Source: Pedobacter yonginensis (GTDB lineage Bacteria; Bacteroidota; Bacteroidia; Sphingobacteriales; Sphingobacteriaceae). Taken from it: a stretch of 64,000 nt of DNA. Where the stretch lies: assembly GCF_003173595.1 (NCBI RefSeq), contig NZ_QGNZ01000003.1, positions 62,001-126,000 of the forward strand, read 5' to 3'. The position numbers and the translations under genes are program-made. Under the pieces are notes generated by a model, which was given only the letters and a program-made list of their open reading frames with translations, had not been told where the DNA came from and made no database searches. Each line of letters opens with the position of its first letter. The stretch's first letter is position 1. Positions 25,702-34,556 of this stretch are shown in pieces.

Positions 25702-28614
25702 ATGAGAAAAAAGTTTACATTACTTATGGTGTGTATTCTATGCGGAATCTCTTTGAGTTGGGCACAGAATATCACTGTAAAGGGCCAAGTAAAAGATCAG
25801 AAGGGTCTGCCACTACCTGGCGTTTCCGTTAAAGTAAAAGGATCTAACCAAGGAGCTTCTACTGCAGATAATGGTACCTACACCATTAGTGCACCACAAA
25901 ACGCGACATTAGAATTTTCGTTCATCGGTTTTAAGGCCATTGAGGAAGTTGTAAATAATCGCACAACCATTAACGTAACCCTATCTGACGACAATCAACA
26001 ACTGAATGAAGTTTTGGTAATTGGTTACGGTACAACAACCAAGAAAGATTTAACCACTGCTGTGGTTTCTATTTCCTCAAAAGATTTAGAAAACCAACCT
26101 GTTACGAACCCATTACAGGCGGTACAAGGTAGAGCTGCTGGTGTTCAAATCAGTTCTCAATCTGGTAAACCAGGTTCAGGTGTGGCCATTACAATTCGTG
26201 GTAACACTTCAATTAATGCATCGAACAGTCCCTTATATGTTATTGATGGAGTTACATCAAGAGATGCGAGCTTTTTAAATCCTACGGATATTGAAAACCT
26301 AGTTATCTTGAAAGATGCATCGGCAGCTGCAATTTATGGATCTAGTGGTGCCAATGGTGTGATTTTAATTACAACTAAAAAAGGAAGTTCAGACAAAATT
26401 AGGGTTGCCTTTAATGCTTTTACAGGTTTTTCTAACTTATGGCAGAAACAAGATGTTTTAAACAGAGATCAATACATTGCTTTGATGAGTGAATTGGGTT
26501 ATGGTGTGAGTGGCTTAGGCAACGAAAATACAGATTGGCAAGATTTAACATTTGGAACAGGCACTCAAAACAGCTACCAAGCATCGGTATCTGGGGGTGT
26601 TAAAGGTGGAGTATATTCATTTTCTACAGGTTATCAACAAGATAAGGGAGTAGTTGCTCCAGCTAAACTTGATAAATATACTGCACATTTTAATGGATCA
26701 CAAAGCATTACCAAGTGGTTAAAATTAACAGGAAGTGCTGCTATAACTCAAAGTAACTCGATTGATGTTTCTGATAATGCAAACGTAGCAAGAGGTGGAA
26801 CAATTTTATCTGCCTTAACTACACCACCAACTATCGGTATTTATGCAGCAAACGGAACTTATGCTTTCAACCCTTACAAAGGTGGATCAGAAAATCCAAT
26901 AGCAAATGCGATGGCTGCTAAAAATAGCAATAGAAATTTCCGTTTCTTGGGCGCTTTTGCAGCAGAGATAAACTTTACGCCTGCACTCTCTTTCAAATCA
27001 AGCATCAGTACAAATAACAGCGATGGCCGCTATTCGTACTTCCTTGATCCGTACTCGACTGATTATGGTAGATCACAGAAAGGAATAAGAAATGCAAACT
27101 TTAGTACCGATCATGTTTGGTTAAATGAAAACATCTTAAACTACACCAAAAACGTGGGTAAAAATGCTTTCACTGCAACAGGTGGTATGACCTTGCAAGA
27201 ATCAAAATATTACTATTTGGGTTATAATGAACAAAATTTCATTGGTACAAGTGGGCAGCTTTTGGATCGTGGAACTTCAATTCCAGTTCAGTTACCAACT
27301 GCGTCACAATGGTCTAAAAGATCATATTTAGCCCGTGTTACCTATGCTTATGATGGCAAATATTTATTCAGCTCGAACTTTAGAGCGGATGGTTCATCTC
27401 GTTTTGCTCCTGCAAACCGCTATGGTTATTTCCCTTCGGCATCCATCGGATGGAGAATTTCAGGTGAGAATTTCTTAAAAGATGTGAAATCTATTAACGA
27501 CTTAAAGTTAAGAGCCAGCTGGGGTAAAGTTGGTAACGATGAAGGTATTGGAGACTATTCTTACCTAGAATTGTACACGCCTACCACACAAGGATCATAT
27601 AACTTCTCACAATTGGCTAACCCTACTTTAAGTTGGGAAGAAACAACTCAAACCAATATTGGGTTAGACTTATCGATGTTTAATAGTCGTATTGTATTTA
27701 CAGCTGATGCTTACTTGAAGAAAACAGATGGTTTGTTAATTCAACAACCTATTCCAAATTCAACCGGTTTTGGAAGCATTACCAGAAATGTGGGTGCAAT
27801 GGAAAACAAGGGTATTGAGTTTGTTTTGTCAACGAAAAACTTTATCCGCGATAAATTTACCTGGAATACCGACCTTAACTTCTCTTTAAACAGAAATAAG
27901 GTAACCAGTCTTGGAGATCGCGTTTCTTCAATTAATTTTGGTGGAATTTATGAGCGTGATGCCGCGATAAGAGTAGTGACTGATCGCCCGTTGGGTAGTT
28001 TCTATGGCTATGTTTCAAATGGCGTTGATCCTCAAACAGGAAATATCAGTTATCAAGACATTAACGGCGATGGATCCATCACCCCAGCCGACAGAACATT
28101 TATTGGATCTGCACAGCCAAGCTTTACTTATGGCGTAAATAACACATTCACCTATGGAAATTTCGGTTTAAATTTCTTATTCCAAGGCGTTCAAGGTAAT
28201 GATATGTTTAATGCTTCTAGAATGGAACTTGAGGGAATGAATGATTCTAAAAATCAATCTACAACGGTATTGAATCGTTGGACAACTCCAGGTCAAATTA
28301 CGAGCATTCCAAAAGCAATTAAAGATAATACCACCAATACCTACACATCTAGCCGTTTTGTAGAAGATGGTTCTTATCTACGCTTAAAAACAGCCACCCT
28401 CTCGTATAACTTTGGGGCTATGAGCTTAGGTAAATTAAAAATGAGTAAGCTTATGCTGTATGCAACCGGCTACAATTTATTAACTTTTACAAAATATACA
28501 GGATTTGATCCAGAGGTTAACGTAAATTCAGCCAACGGTCCGGCAATGGGAATCGATTATGGTACTTATCCTCAATCAAGAACATTTTTATTTGGTGTTA
28601 ACGTAGGATTTTAA
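25702..28614 (+). CDS. SusC/RagA-family TonB-linked outer-membrane importer (PUL1)
   Basis: 970 residues. Signal peptide ending SWA-Q; carboxypeptidase-like regulatory domain about 25-100 (VKGQVKDQKGLPLPGVSV); the TonB-box-like VLVIGYGTTTKKD; plug domain about 120-230 ending with the family hallmark DASAAAIYGSSGANGVI; then a 22-strand barrel to the terminal aromatic GVNVGF. It imports oligosaccharides across the outer membrane using TonB energy and works with SusD, encoded 12 bases downstream. Regulated presumably by the 7TM regulator upstream. Confidence 0.96.
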   Translation: MRKKFTLLMVCILCGISLSWAQNITVKGQVKDQKGLPLPGVSVKVKGSNQGASTADNGTYTISAPQNATLEFSFIGFKAIEEVVNNRTTINVTLSDDNQQLNEVLVIGYGTTTKKDLTTAVVSISSKDLENQPVTNPLQAVQGRAAGVQISSQSGKPGSGVAITIRGNTSINASNSPLYVIDGVTSRDASFLNPTDIENLVILKDASAAAIYGSSGANGVILITTKKGSSDKIRVAFNAFTGFSNLWQKQDVLNRDQYIALMSELGYGVSGLGNENTDWQDLTFGTGTQNSYQASVSGGVKGGVYSFSTGYQQDKGVVAPAKLDKYTAHFNGSQSITKWLKLTGSAAITQSNSIDVSDNANVARGGTILSALTTPPTIGIYAANGTYAFNPYKGGSENPIANAMAAKNSNRNFRFLGAFAAEINFTPALSFKSSISTNNSDGRYSYFLDPYSTDYGRSQKGIRNANFSTDHVWLNENILNYTKNVGKNAFTATGGMTLQESKYYYLGYNEQNFIGTSGQLLDRGTSIPVQLPTASQWSKRSYLARVTYAYDGKYLFSSNFRADGSSRFAPANRYGYFPSASIGWRISGENFLKDVKSINDLKLRASWGKVGNDEGIGDYSYLELYTPTTQGSYNFSQLANPTLSWEETTQTNIGLDLSMFNSRIVFTADAYLKKTDGLLIQQPIPNSTGFGSITRNVGAMENKGIEFVLSTKNFIRDKFTWNTDLNFSLNRNKVTSLGDRVSSINFGGIYERDAAIRVVTDRPLGSFYGYVSNGVDPQTGNISYQDINGDGSITPADRTFIGSAQPSFTYGVNNTFTYGNFGLNFLFQGVQGNDMFNASRMELEGMNDSKNQSTTVLNRWTTPGQITSIPKAIKDNTTNTYTSSRFVEDGSYLRLKTATLSYNFGAMSLGKLKMSKLMLYATGYNLLTFTKYTGFDPEVNVNSANGPAMGIDYGTYPQSRTFLFGVNVGF

Positions 28615-28625
28615 TTTAAACAAAG

Positions 28626-30041
28626 ATGAAACTAAAAATATATTCACTAATTGCGGTTAGCACTGTTTCTCTGGCGCTAAGCAGTTGCAAAAAAGATTTC
28701 TTAGATCAAACTCCAATTACTCAGGTTGGACCAGATGTAGCGTTTGCTGATGCTGCAGCCGCTGAAAAATTAATTCAGGGCGCATATGATGGTATGTATA
28801 ACGATTACCACATCTGGGATTATCAAACCAATGGGGATGTACGATCAGACAATGCTTATTCTGGTGGCGACAATCCAGCAAACTTTCAAATCGACTTATT
28901 TACTGTAAACTCTACAAATGGAAACGTTCTAAGAGATTGGAATTCATTGTATAGCGATATTAAAAACTGCAATCTAATCTTAACTAATGTGCCTAACATT
29001 AAAGATTCAAAACTTGAAGTGAACAATAGAAGGAATCAGATTTTAGCAGAGGCAAGCATTTTAAGAGCTTACATGTATTTTAACTTAGTAAGGCTTTGGG
29101 GTTCAGTTCCGTTGGTAACTAAAATTCCTTCAGAAGGAGCAGATTTCTACCCTGCAAAAGCTAGTGTTGACGCCATTTATGCGCAAATTATTAGTGATTT
29201 AGAATATGGTGCAGCCAATGCCCAAACTACATCGGCTAATAAAGGAATCATGACAAAGGGTGTTGCAAATGCGCTACTAGCGAAAGTTTATGCCACAAAA
29301 AGCACCCCAGATTGGGCCAAAGTGAGTACTTATTGCGATGCTGTAATCAACGGAGGTTATTCTTTGGTATCAAATTATGATTTCCTTTGGGATTCTAACC
29401 ACAAAAATAACAGCGAAGCCATTTGGGAAATGCAATACGATGGCTGGGGCGGAAAACATGGAAATTGGATGCCTAGTGTTCTAGTTGGAACAGGATGGAA
29501 AAGATTCAATACACCAACAAACGATTTATCAAAAGCTTTTGATAATGAGGGCGATGCAATTCGTAAAGCTTCAAGCATTAAATTTAACAATGTGGTTTCA
29601 GAAGGTTGGAGCGATTCTTACTGGAATAAAGCTAGCTATCCGTACATCAATAAGTTCCGTGCTGACGATAAATCGGATAACTATATTTTGAGATTAGCAG
29701 ATATTATGCTTTTAAAAGCGGAAGCTTTGAATGAGTTAAGTGCTGGTGGATGGTCTTCTGCAGCAACAATTGTGAATACCATTCGTAATCGTGTTGGTTT
29801 AGGTGCCACTACAGCTACTGATCAGGCAAGTATGCGTTTAGCCATAGAAAAAGAACGCCGCTTAGAATTGGCTTTCGAAGGTCATCGCTGGTTTGATTTG
29901 TTAAGAACCAATAGAGCGGTTGCTGTAATGAATGCCCAAACTGACGGCGCAGGCGCCAACTTAAATTACAACGTAACCACGGCAAAATTACTTTTCCCTA
30001 TTCCACAAGATGAAATAGATAAAAATCCTAACGTACGTTAG
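28626..30041 (+). CDS. SusD/RagB-family glycan-binding lipoprotein (PUL1)
   Basis: 471 residues. Lipoprotein signal with LALSSC and the usual KKDFLDQTP after the cysteine; TPR-like helical fold with LAEASILRAYMYFNLVRLWGSVPLV and the C-terminal ERRLELAFEGHRWFDLLRT and FPIPQDEIDKNPN typical of the family. It forms the lid of the SusC importer and captures glycan at the cell surface. A strong hairpin follows the stop. Confidence 0.95.
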   Translation: MKLKIYSLIAVSTVSLALSSCKKDFLDQTPITQVGPDVAFADAAAAEKLIQGAYDGMYNDYHIWDYQTNGDVRSDNAYSGGDNPANFQIDLFTVNSTNGNVLRDWNSLYSDIKNCNLILTNVPNIKDSKLEVNNRRNQILAEASILRAYMYFNLVRLWGSVPLVTKIPSEGADFYPAKASVDAIYAQIISDLEYGAANAQTTSANKGIMTKGVANALLAKVYATKSTPDWAKVSTYCDAVINGGYSLVSNYDFLWDSNHKNNSEAIWEMQYDGWGGKHGNWMPSVLVGTGWKRFNTPTNDLSKAFDNEGDAIRKASSIKFNNVVSEGWSDSYWNKASYPYINKFRADDKSDNYILRLADIMLLKAEALNELSAGGWSSAATIVNTIRNRVGLGATTATDQASMRLAIEKERRLELAFEGHRWFDLLRTNRAVAVMNAQTDGAGANLNYNVTTAKLLFPIPQDEIDKNPNVR

Positions 30042-30399
30042 TTTTTTAAACCTCAATCTAAGGGGAATGATTATTTCTTCTTAGATTGAGGTTTATCTTT
30101 AAAGACGGGCTTATATCACTCTTTGTTGATTCAGAACACCCAAACAAGAAAGAGGTTAATCCACAATCCCTTATTAAATCCCTAAAGCATTGCTAAAAAC
30201 CTACAAAAACAAACTTGATGTTGCTGAGATAACCCACTCGCCATCAAACCCGTTTAAACACACACAGTAACCAATTGCCTTTTGGCAAAACAAAAGAGCT
30301 TGTAACCAACAAGCATATTTTGAGTACATCACTATCGCAATATTTCTATTATTTTCAATGAGCATCGATACCCTAAAATCCCTAACCAAAACTATAATT
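30042..30399. other. 358-base gap between SusD and GH30
   Basis: Contains the terminator at 30048-30094 and then about 300 bases of AT-rich sequence with no coding frame. Near-matches to the -7 element exist (for instance TATTTTGA near 30320) but none is perfect, and I found no copy of the PUL1 direct repeat. Confidence 0.5.
30048..30094 (+). terminator. Long hairpin after susCD of PUL1
   Basis: A perfect 15-bp stem: 30048-30062 pairs with 30080-30094 (AACCTCAATCTAAG / CTTAGATTGAGGTT). The T-run after it is short, so partial termination or mRNA protection is likely. Confidence 0.8.
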
Positions 30400-31845
30400 A
30401 TGAAACCTATTTACAACTTGGGAGCTACAATGTGCATATTACTAGCCGCATGTGCATGCACAAAAAACCCAAAAAGTACCACATCCCAACAAACACCAGT
30501 TTCTGATGAACCTGTAAAAACTGAAGTCGGATTCTGGCTAACAAAAGGCGACCAAACCGCTCTTCTGAAGAAACAAAACATCGCACTTAATTTTACAGCT
30601 ACAAGCAACAGCAACCCAACTATTGAAGTTGATCCCTCAACAACTTTCCAAAGTATTGATGGATTTGGTTATACCCTAACAGGGGGAAGCGCAAGTTTAA
30701 TCAACGCACTTCCAACAGCAGATAAAGATAAACTCATCAATGAGCTATTCGGAACTGCCGAAGATGCCATAGGTGTAAGTTATTTGAGAATAAGCATCGG
30801 TGCTTCAGATTTAAGTGCAAGCACTTTTACCTATAATGATTTACCAGATGGAGAAACAGATGAAGCACTTGCTAAATTTTCACTAGCAAAAGAGCAGGCT
30901 GATTTGATTCCAATCCTTAAAAAAATTGTTGCCGTAAATCCATCGATAAAAATTCTAGGCTCTCCTTGGACAGCTCCAACTTGGATGAAAACGAATAAGA
31001 GTTTCATTGGTGGCAGCTTAAAACCAGAATACTATCAAACTTACGCGAAGTACCTCGTGAAATACATTCAGGCCATGAAGGCAGAAGGCATTACAATAGA
31101 CGCCATTACCCCTCAAAATGAACCGCTCCACCCAGGTAACAATCCAAGTATGTATATGGAAGCTTTGGATCAAGCAAACTTCATTAAAACGGCTTTGGGT
31201 CCAATATTCAAAACAGCAGGCATCGCTACAAAAATCATTGTTTACGATCACAATGCTGATAAGCCAGAATATCCTATAGCCATATTAAACGATGCAGAGG
31301 CGAAGAAATATGTTGATGGTTCTGCATTCCACCTATATGCAGGGAGTATTTCTGCGTTAACACAAGTGCATAATGCACACCCAGATAAGAATGTATATTT
31401 CACCGAGCAGTGGGTTGGTGGACCTGGTAATTTCCAAGAAGACTTAAAATGGCATGTTTCTACCCTAATTGTTGGCGCTACCCGTAATTGGAGTCGTAAT
31501 GTTTTAGAATGGAATTTAGCCGCCGATCAAAACTATAATCCGCATACCGATAAAGGTGGATGTACCACTTGCTTGGGTGCCATTACCGTAGCCCCTGCGG
31601 TGAGTAGAAATGTTGCCTATTATGTTATTGGCCATGCTTCTAAATTTGTCAAACCAGGTTCGGTACGCATCGCATCTAATGTAATTAGCAACTTACAAAA
31701 CGTTGCTTTTAAAACGCCGGATGGAAAAAATGTTTTAATCGTTTGCAACAACAACAACGATGCTACCGTATTCAATATTAAATACAACAATAAAATCGTA
31801 ACCAGCACTTTAGAAAAAGGCGCTGTAGCAACCTATATGTGGTAA
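30400..31845 (+). CDS. GH30-family glycoside hydrolase lipoprotein, candidate endo-beta-1,6-glucanase
   Basis: 481 residues from ATG 30400 with a lipobox (LLAAC) and a Ser/Thr-rich linker. The family start DGFGYTLTGGSA is near residue 88; the acid/base is Glu241 in ITPQNEPLHPG and the nucleophile is Glu336 in YFTEQWVGG; a small beta domain closes the protein. The arrangement fits GH30 subfamilies 1-3 (glucosylceramidase and beta-1,6-glucanase). Subfamily 3 enzymes sit in Bacteroidota loci for beta-1,6-glucan, which is my best guess; no xylanase evidence. Surface or periplasmic lipoprotein. Confidence 0.85.
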   Translation: MKPIYNLGATMCILLAACACTKNPKSTTSQQTPVSDEPVKTEVGFWLTKGDQTALLKKQNIALNFTATSNSNPTIEVDPSTTFQSIDGFGYTLTGGSASLINALPTADKDKLINELFGTAEDAIGVSYLRISIGASDLSASTFTYNDLPDGETDEALAKFSLAKEQADLIPILKKIVAVNPSIKILGSPWTAPTWMKTNKSFIGGSLKPEYYQTYAKYLVKYIQAMKAEGITIDAITPQNEPLHPGNNPSMYMEALDQANFIKTALGPIFKTAGIATKIIVYDHNADKPEYPIAILNDAEAKKYVDGSAFHLYAGSISALTQVHNAHPDKNVYFTEQWVGGPGNFQEDLKWHVSTLIVGATRNWSRNVLEWNLAADQNYNPHTDKGGCTTCLGAITVAPAVSRNVAYYVIGHASKFVKPGSVRIASNVISNLQNVAFKTPDGKNVLIVCNNNNDATVFNIKYNNKIVTSTLEKGAVATYMW

Positions 31846-31867
31846 AAACCTTGTTTATTTGTTTAGT

Positions 31868-31896
31868 TAAGCCTCGCATTTGCGGGGCTTTCTAGT
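31868..31896 (+). terminator. Rho-independent terminator after GH30
   Basis: AAGCCTCGC and GCGGGGCTT form an 8-9-bp stem (one G-U pair) with a 4-base loop, followed by TTTCT. Confidence 0.75.
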
Positions 31897-31967
31897 TTTA
31901 AGGATTTTGTGAATAGAAATCTTGGCAAGGGCTTTGCTTAAAATATGCGAATCAATTTAATAATCTA

Positions 31968-32438
31968 ATGAAAAATATCATCTCCACCTTAGTTGTGGCA
32001 TCTGCATTATTTGCATCCTGCCAAAATACCAGCACGAAAACGACAACAACTACCGATTCTACAATGACAACCTCTGTAGATCATGCAAAGAATGCGGATC
32101 AATGCTTTGAGTACATCAAAAATCGTGATACCGCAAACTTAAAACTGGTCGAGGTAAACGATTCCATTTCTGGCGATTTGAGCTACAATTTTTATGAAAA
32201 AGATAAGAATAATGGAACAATAAGCGGCATTGTAAAAGGCGATACCCTTATTGCAGATTATACCTTTAACTCTGAAGGATCTAAATCGGTTCGACAGGTA
32301 GTTTGGTTGAAAAAAGATGGAAAACTCTTAGAAGGCTTTGGAGACATTGAAGAGACAGATGGCAAAATGAGATTTAAAAACATCAGTCAACTGAGTTTTA
32401 CAAACGCTTTGCAGTTTAACCCCGTGGAATGTAAATAA
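31968..32438 (+). CDS. Hypothetical lipoprotein
   Basis: 156 residues with a lipoprotein signal (ALFASC) and a threonine-rich linker, then a small beta-rich domain: FEYIKNRDTANLKLVEV, SGDLSYNFYEKDKNNGTISG, DTLIADYTFNSEGSKSVRQVVWLKKD. The single domain looks like a small lipocalin-like or META-like barrel but I do not recognise it. It lies between a terminator and a convergent pseudouridine synthase gene, so it is probably monocistronic. Confidence 0.8.
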   Translation: MKNIISTLVVASALFASCQNTSTKTTTTTDSTMTTSVDHAKNADQCFEYIKNRDTANLKLVEVNDSISGDLSYNFYEKDKNNGTISGIVKGDTLIADYTFNSEGSKSVRQVVWLKKDGKLLEGFGDIEETDGKMRFKNISQLSFTNALQFNPVECK

Positions 32439-32462
32439 AATCTGTAATTACTAAATTAGGAT

Positions 32463-33149
32463 TTAAAGATTTTCAAAACGTTCCCAAAAGCCATCAACTG
32501 GTAATTTAGCAAAAATGTTTACGGGTTCTTTTTTAACGGGATGTTCAAATCTTAATCTACGAGCATGTAAACAAATACTTCCCTTTCTACTTCCTCTTGG
32601 GTAGCCGTATTTGTTGTCCCCAACAATTGGGCAACCCAAAGAGGATAGCTGTACCCTAATCTGATGGGAACGGCCCGTAAGCGGATCAACCTCGATCAAA
32701 TAATAATCGCCAAGTTGCGCAATTAAGCGATAGGAAAGTTCTGCTCTTTGCGAGCCTTGAACTTCTGTTTTATAATAGGTTACTACGTTTTTTTGAGGAT
32801 TTTTAACCAACCAATGCACCAGTGTACCCGACTCTACCTCGGGCTTATTCTTAACTACCGCCCAATAGGTTTTCTTAACCTCACGATTTTTAAATACCGC
32901 ATTCATCCGCTCCAAGGCTTTGCTGGTTTTAGCAAAGAGAATAACACCACTTACCGGGCGATCCAATCTGTGTACTACACCTAAAAAGGCGCCGTTAGGC
33001 TTATTATATTTTTTAGCGATGTACTTTTTAACTTGCTCATCCAAAGGCTCATCGCCAGTTTCATCAACTTGTACAATATCGCCAGCCCGCTTATTGATGG
33101 CAATTAAATGATTATCTTCAAAAAGTATGTCCTTGTCGGTAATTGGCAT
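32463..33149 (-). CDS. RluA-family pseudouridine synthase
   Basis: Converts specific uridines to pseudouridine in rRNA or tRNA. 228 residues without an S4 domain, close to the length of RluA itself. The catalytic motif is HRLDRPVSG with Asp63; other family blocks are DPLTGRSHQIRVQLSSLGCPIVGDNKYG and CLHARRLRFEHP. Located 74 bases downstream of panB on the same strand, so possibly co-transcribed. The target RNA cannot be assigned. Confidence 0.93.
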   Translation of the reverse strand: MPITDKDILFEDNHLIAINKRAGDIVQVDETGDEPLDEQVKKYIAKKYNKPNGAFLGVVHRLDRPVSGVILFAKTSKALERMNAVFKNREVKKTYWAVVKNKPEVESGTLVHWLVKNPQKNVVTYYKTEVQGSQRAELSYRLIAQLGDYYLIEVDPLTGRSHQIRVQLSSLGCPIVGDNKYGYPRGSRKGSICLHARRLRFEHPVKKEPVNIFAKLPVDGFWERFENL

Positions 33150-33223
33150 TATTGGTTAAACTGATTAAATGGTAATCGATTACATTAAGGCTTCATTCGG
33201 CAGTATTGAGAGACATCAATCTG

Positions 33224-34039
33224 CTAGTACTGCTCTTTATCGTTTGGAAAATCGTTTGCCTTCACATCCCGGATATAAGATTGTGCAGCACCCAGAATTT
33301 CATCATAGAGATTGATATACTGGCGTAAAAAACGTGGCTTAAATCCTTTGGTTAATCCAATCATATCATTCACAACCAATACCTGTCCATCACAATCTGG
33401 TCCAGCACCAATACCAATGGTTGGAATTTGAATACTTTCTGATACTTCTTTCCCTAAAGCGGCCGGTATTTTTTCTAAAACAATACCGAAGCAACCTGCA
33501 TGTTGCAAAGCTAAAGCGTCTGATTTCAACTTATTTGCTTCTTCATCTTCTTTCGCACGTACGGTATAGGTACCAAATTTATAAATAGATTGAGGCGTAA
33601 GCCCTAAGTGGCCCATTACAGGAATACCGGCAGTGATAATGCGCTGTACAGATTCTATAATTTCCTCGCCTCCCTCCAATTTAACACCATGCGCTCCAGA
33701 CTCCTTCATAATGCGAATAGCAGAATTCAAGGCTTCTTTTGAATTTCCTTGATAGGAACCAAATGGCAGATCGACAACCACAAAAGCACGTTTAACTGCC
33801 CTAATTACGGAGGCCGCATGATAAATCATTTGATCTAAAGTAATTGGCAAAGTGGTTTCATGGCCAGCCATGACATTTGAAGCAGAATCGCCAACCAGTA
33901 AAACATCTAACCCAGCATCATCCAAAATGGTTGCCATGGAATAATCGTAAGCGGTAAGCATAGATATTTTCTCGCCACGTTGCTTCATTTCTTGCAAAAT
34001 GTGCGTGGTTATCCGTTTAATTTCTTTGTGTACTGACAT
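33224..34039 (-). CDS. panB: 3-methyl-2-oxobutanoate hydroxymethyltransferase PanB
   Basis: First committed step of pantothenate and coenzyme A synthesis: adds a hydroxymethyl group from methylene-THF to 2-oxoisovalerate. 271 residues, the family length. [21 protein letters not shown] carries the Mg-binding Asp, with [11 protein letters not shown] and [15 protein letters not shown] also conserved, then [16 protein letters not shown]. The -7 element lies 18 bases upstream, and the gene diverges from carA across heptamer locus C. Confidence 0.97.
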   Translation of the reverse strand: MSVHKEIKRITTHILQEMKQRGEKISMLTAYDYSMATILDDAGLDVLLVGDSASNVMAGHETTLPITLDQMIYHAASVIRAVKRAFVVVDLPFGSYQGNSKEALNSAIRIMKESGAHGVKLEGGEEIIESVQRIITAGIPVMGHLGLTPQSIYKFGTYTVRAKEDEEANKLKSDALALQHAGCFGIVLEKIPAALGKEVSESIQIPTIGIGAGPDCDGQVLVVNDMIGLTKGFKPRFLRQYINLYDEILGAAQSYIRDVKANDFPNDKEQY

Positions 34040-34057
34040 GCTTTTTGTTTTCTACCC

Positions 34058-34065
34058 CAAAAGTA
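34058..34065 (-). promoter_or_regulatory. -7 promoter element of panB
   Basis: Minus strand TACTTTTG, 18 bases before the ATG at 34039. Confidence 0.5.
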
Positions 34066-34083
34066 TTGTTTTTTATTTAAGCA

Positions 34084-34279
34084 GAAAGGGTAAAGCGGAA
34101 AGATGAAGCCGAAAAGACTAAAGTGGAAAGACCGAAGCTGAAAGACCGAAGCTGAAAGACTGAAGCTGAAAGACCAAAGCTGAAAGACTGAAGCTGAAAG
34201 TCCCAAGACTAAAGACCGAAGACTAAAGCAAAAAGACCAAAGCGGAAAGACTGTAGACTAAAGACCAAAGCGGAAAGAT
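34084..34279. repeat. Heptamer repeat locus C: 28 phase-locked units
   Basis: Twenty-eight 7-base units of the form NRAAGNY. In the middle, GAAAGAC alternates with CGAAGCT or TGAAGCT, giving a 14-base period; at the right end TAAAGAC and CAAAGCG occur. It fills the space between the panB promoter and the carA promoter. The remaining 34280-34422 holds scattered degenerate units and no gene. Confidence 0.88.
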
Positions 34280-34422
34280 CTAAAGCTGAAGAGTCAATAA
34301 ACTTTTGCGTTCTTTTGTTTCTTTTGTGGTTGAAAAAAATGGAAAGACCTAAAGTGTGAGACAAACCGCCAATCCAAGCGATAGTATTTTACATTTCTTT
34401 TTAGATTCCCATTCTTAAAACC

Positions 34423-34430
34423 TATCTTTG
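34423..34430 (+). promoter_or_regulatory. -7 promoter element of carA
   Basis: TATCTTTG. The core TTTGTACCCCGAAA (34427-34440) is echoed by TTTGCACCCCGCAA at 34464-34477, a possible second start region. Confidence 0.55.
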
Positions 34431-34439
34431 TACCCCGAA

Positions 34440-34556
34440 ATGAAAGGGAAATATTCATCTTTTTTTGCACCCCGCAAAAACAGCTTTATTGCTGAAACCA
34501 CTCCCTTTTTAAACTGTTTTTTAAATCAAAATCCATATTGTAATTACCATGACTAA
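34440..34556 (+). CDS. Candidate 38-residue leader ORF overlapping the carA start
   Basis: ATG 34440 lies ten bases after the -7 element and the frame stays open for 38 codons, ending TAA inside the carA start (ATGACTAA; carA ATG at 34549). The peptide (MKGKYSSFFAPRKNS start, NPYCNYHD end) has no known match. The 8-base overlap would suit translational coupling. A chance ORF cannot be ruled out. Confidence 0.35.
   Translation: MKGKYSSFFAPRKNSFIAETTPFLNCFLNQNPYCNYHD

Noticed and set aside
34009..34206. Antisense ORF rich in FQLRSF-type repeats
   Set aside because: Created by locus C heptamers overlapping the panB start; no independent support.
34280..34422. Riboswitch or tRNA in the panB-carA spacer
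   Set aside because: No cloverleaf or known aptamer core could be drawn; only degenerate heptamers and the promoter are visible.
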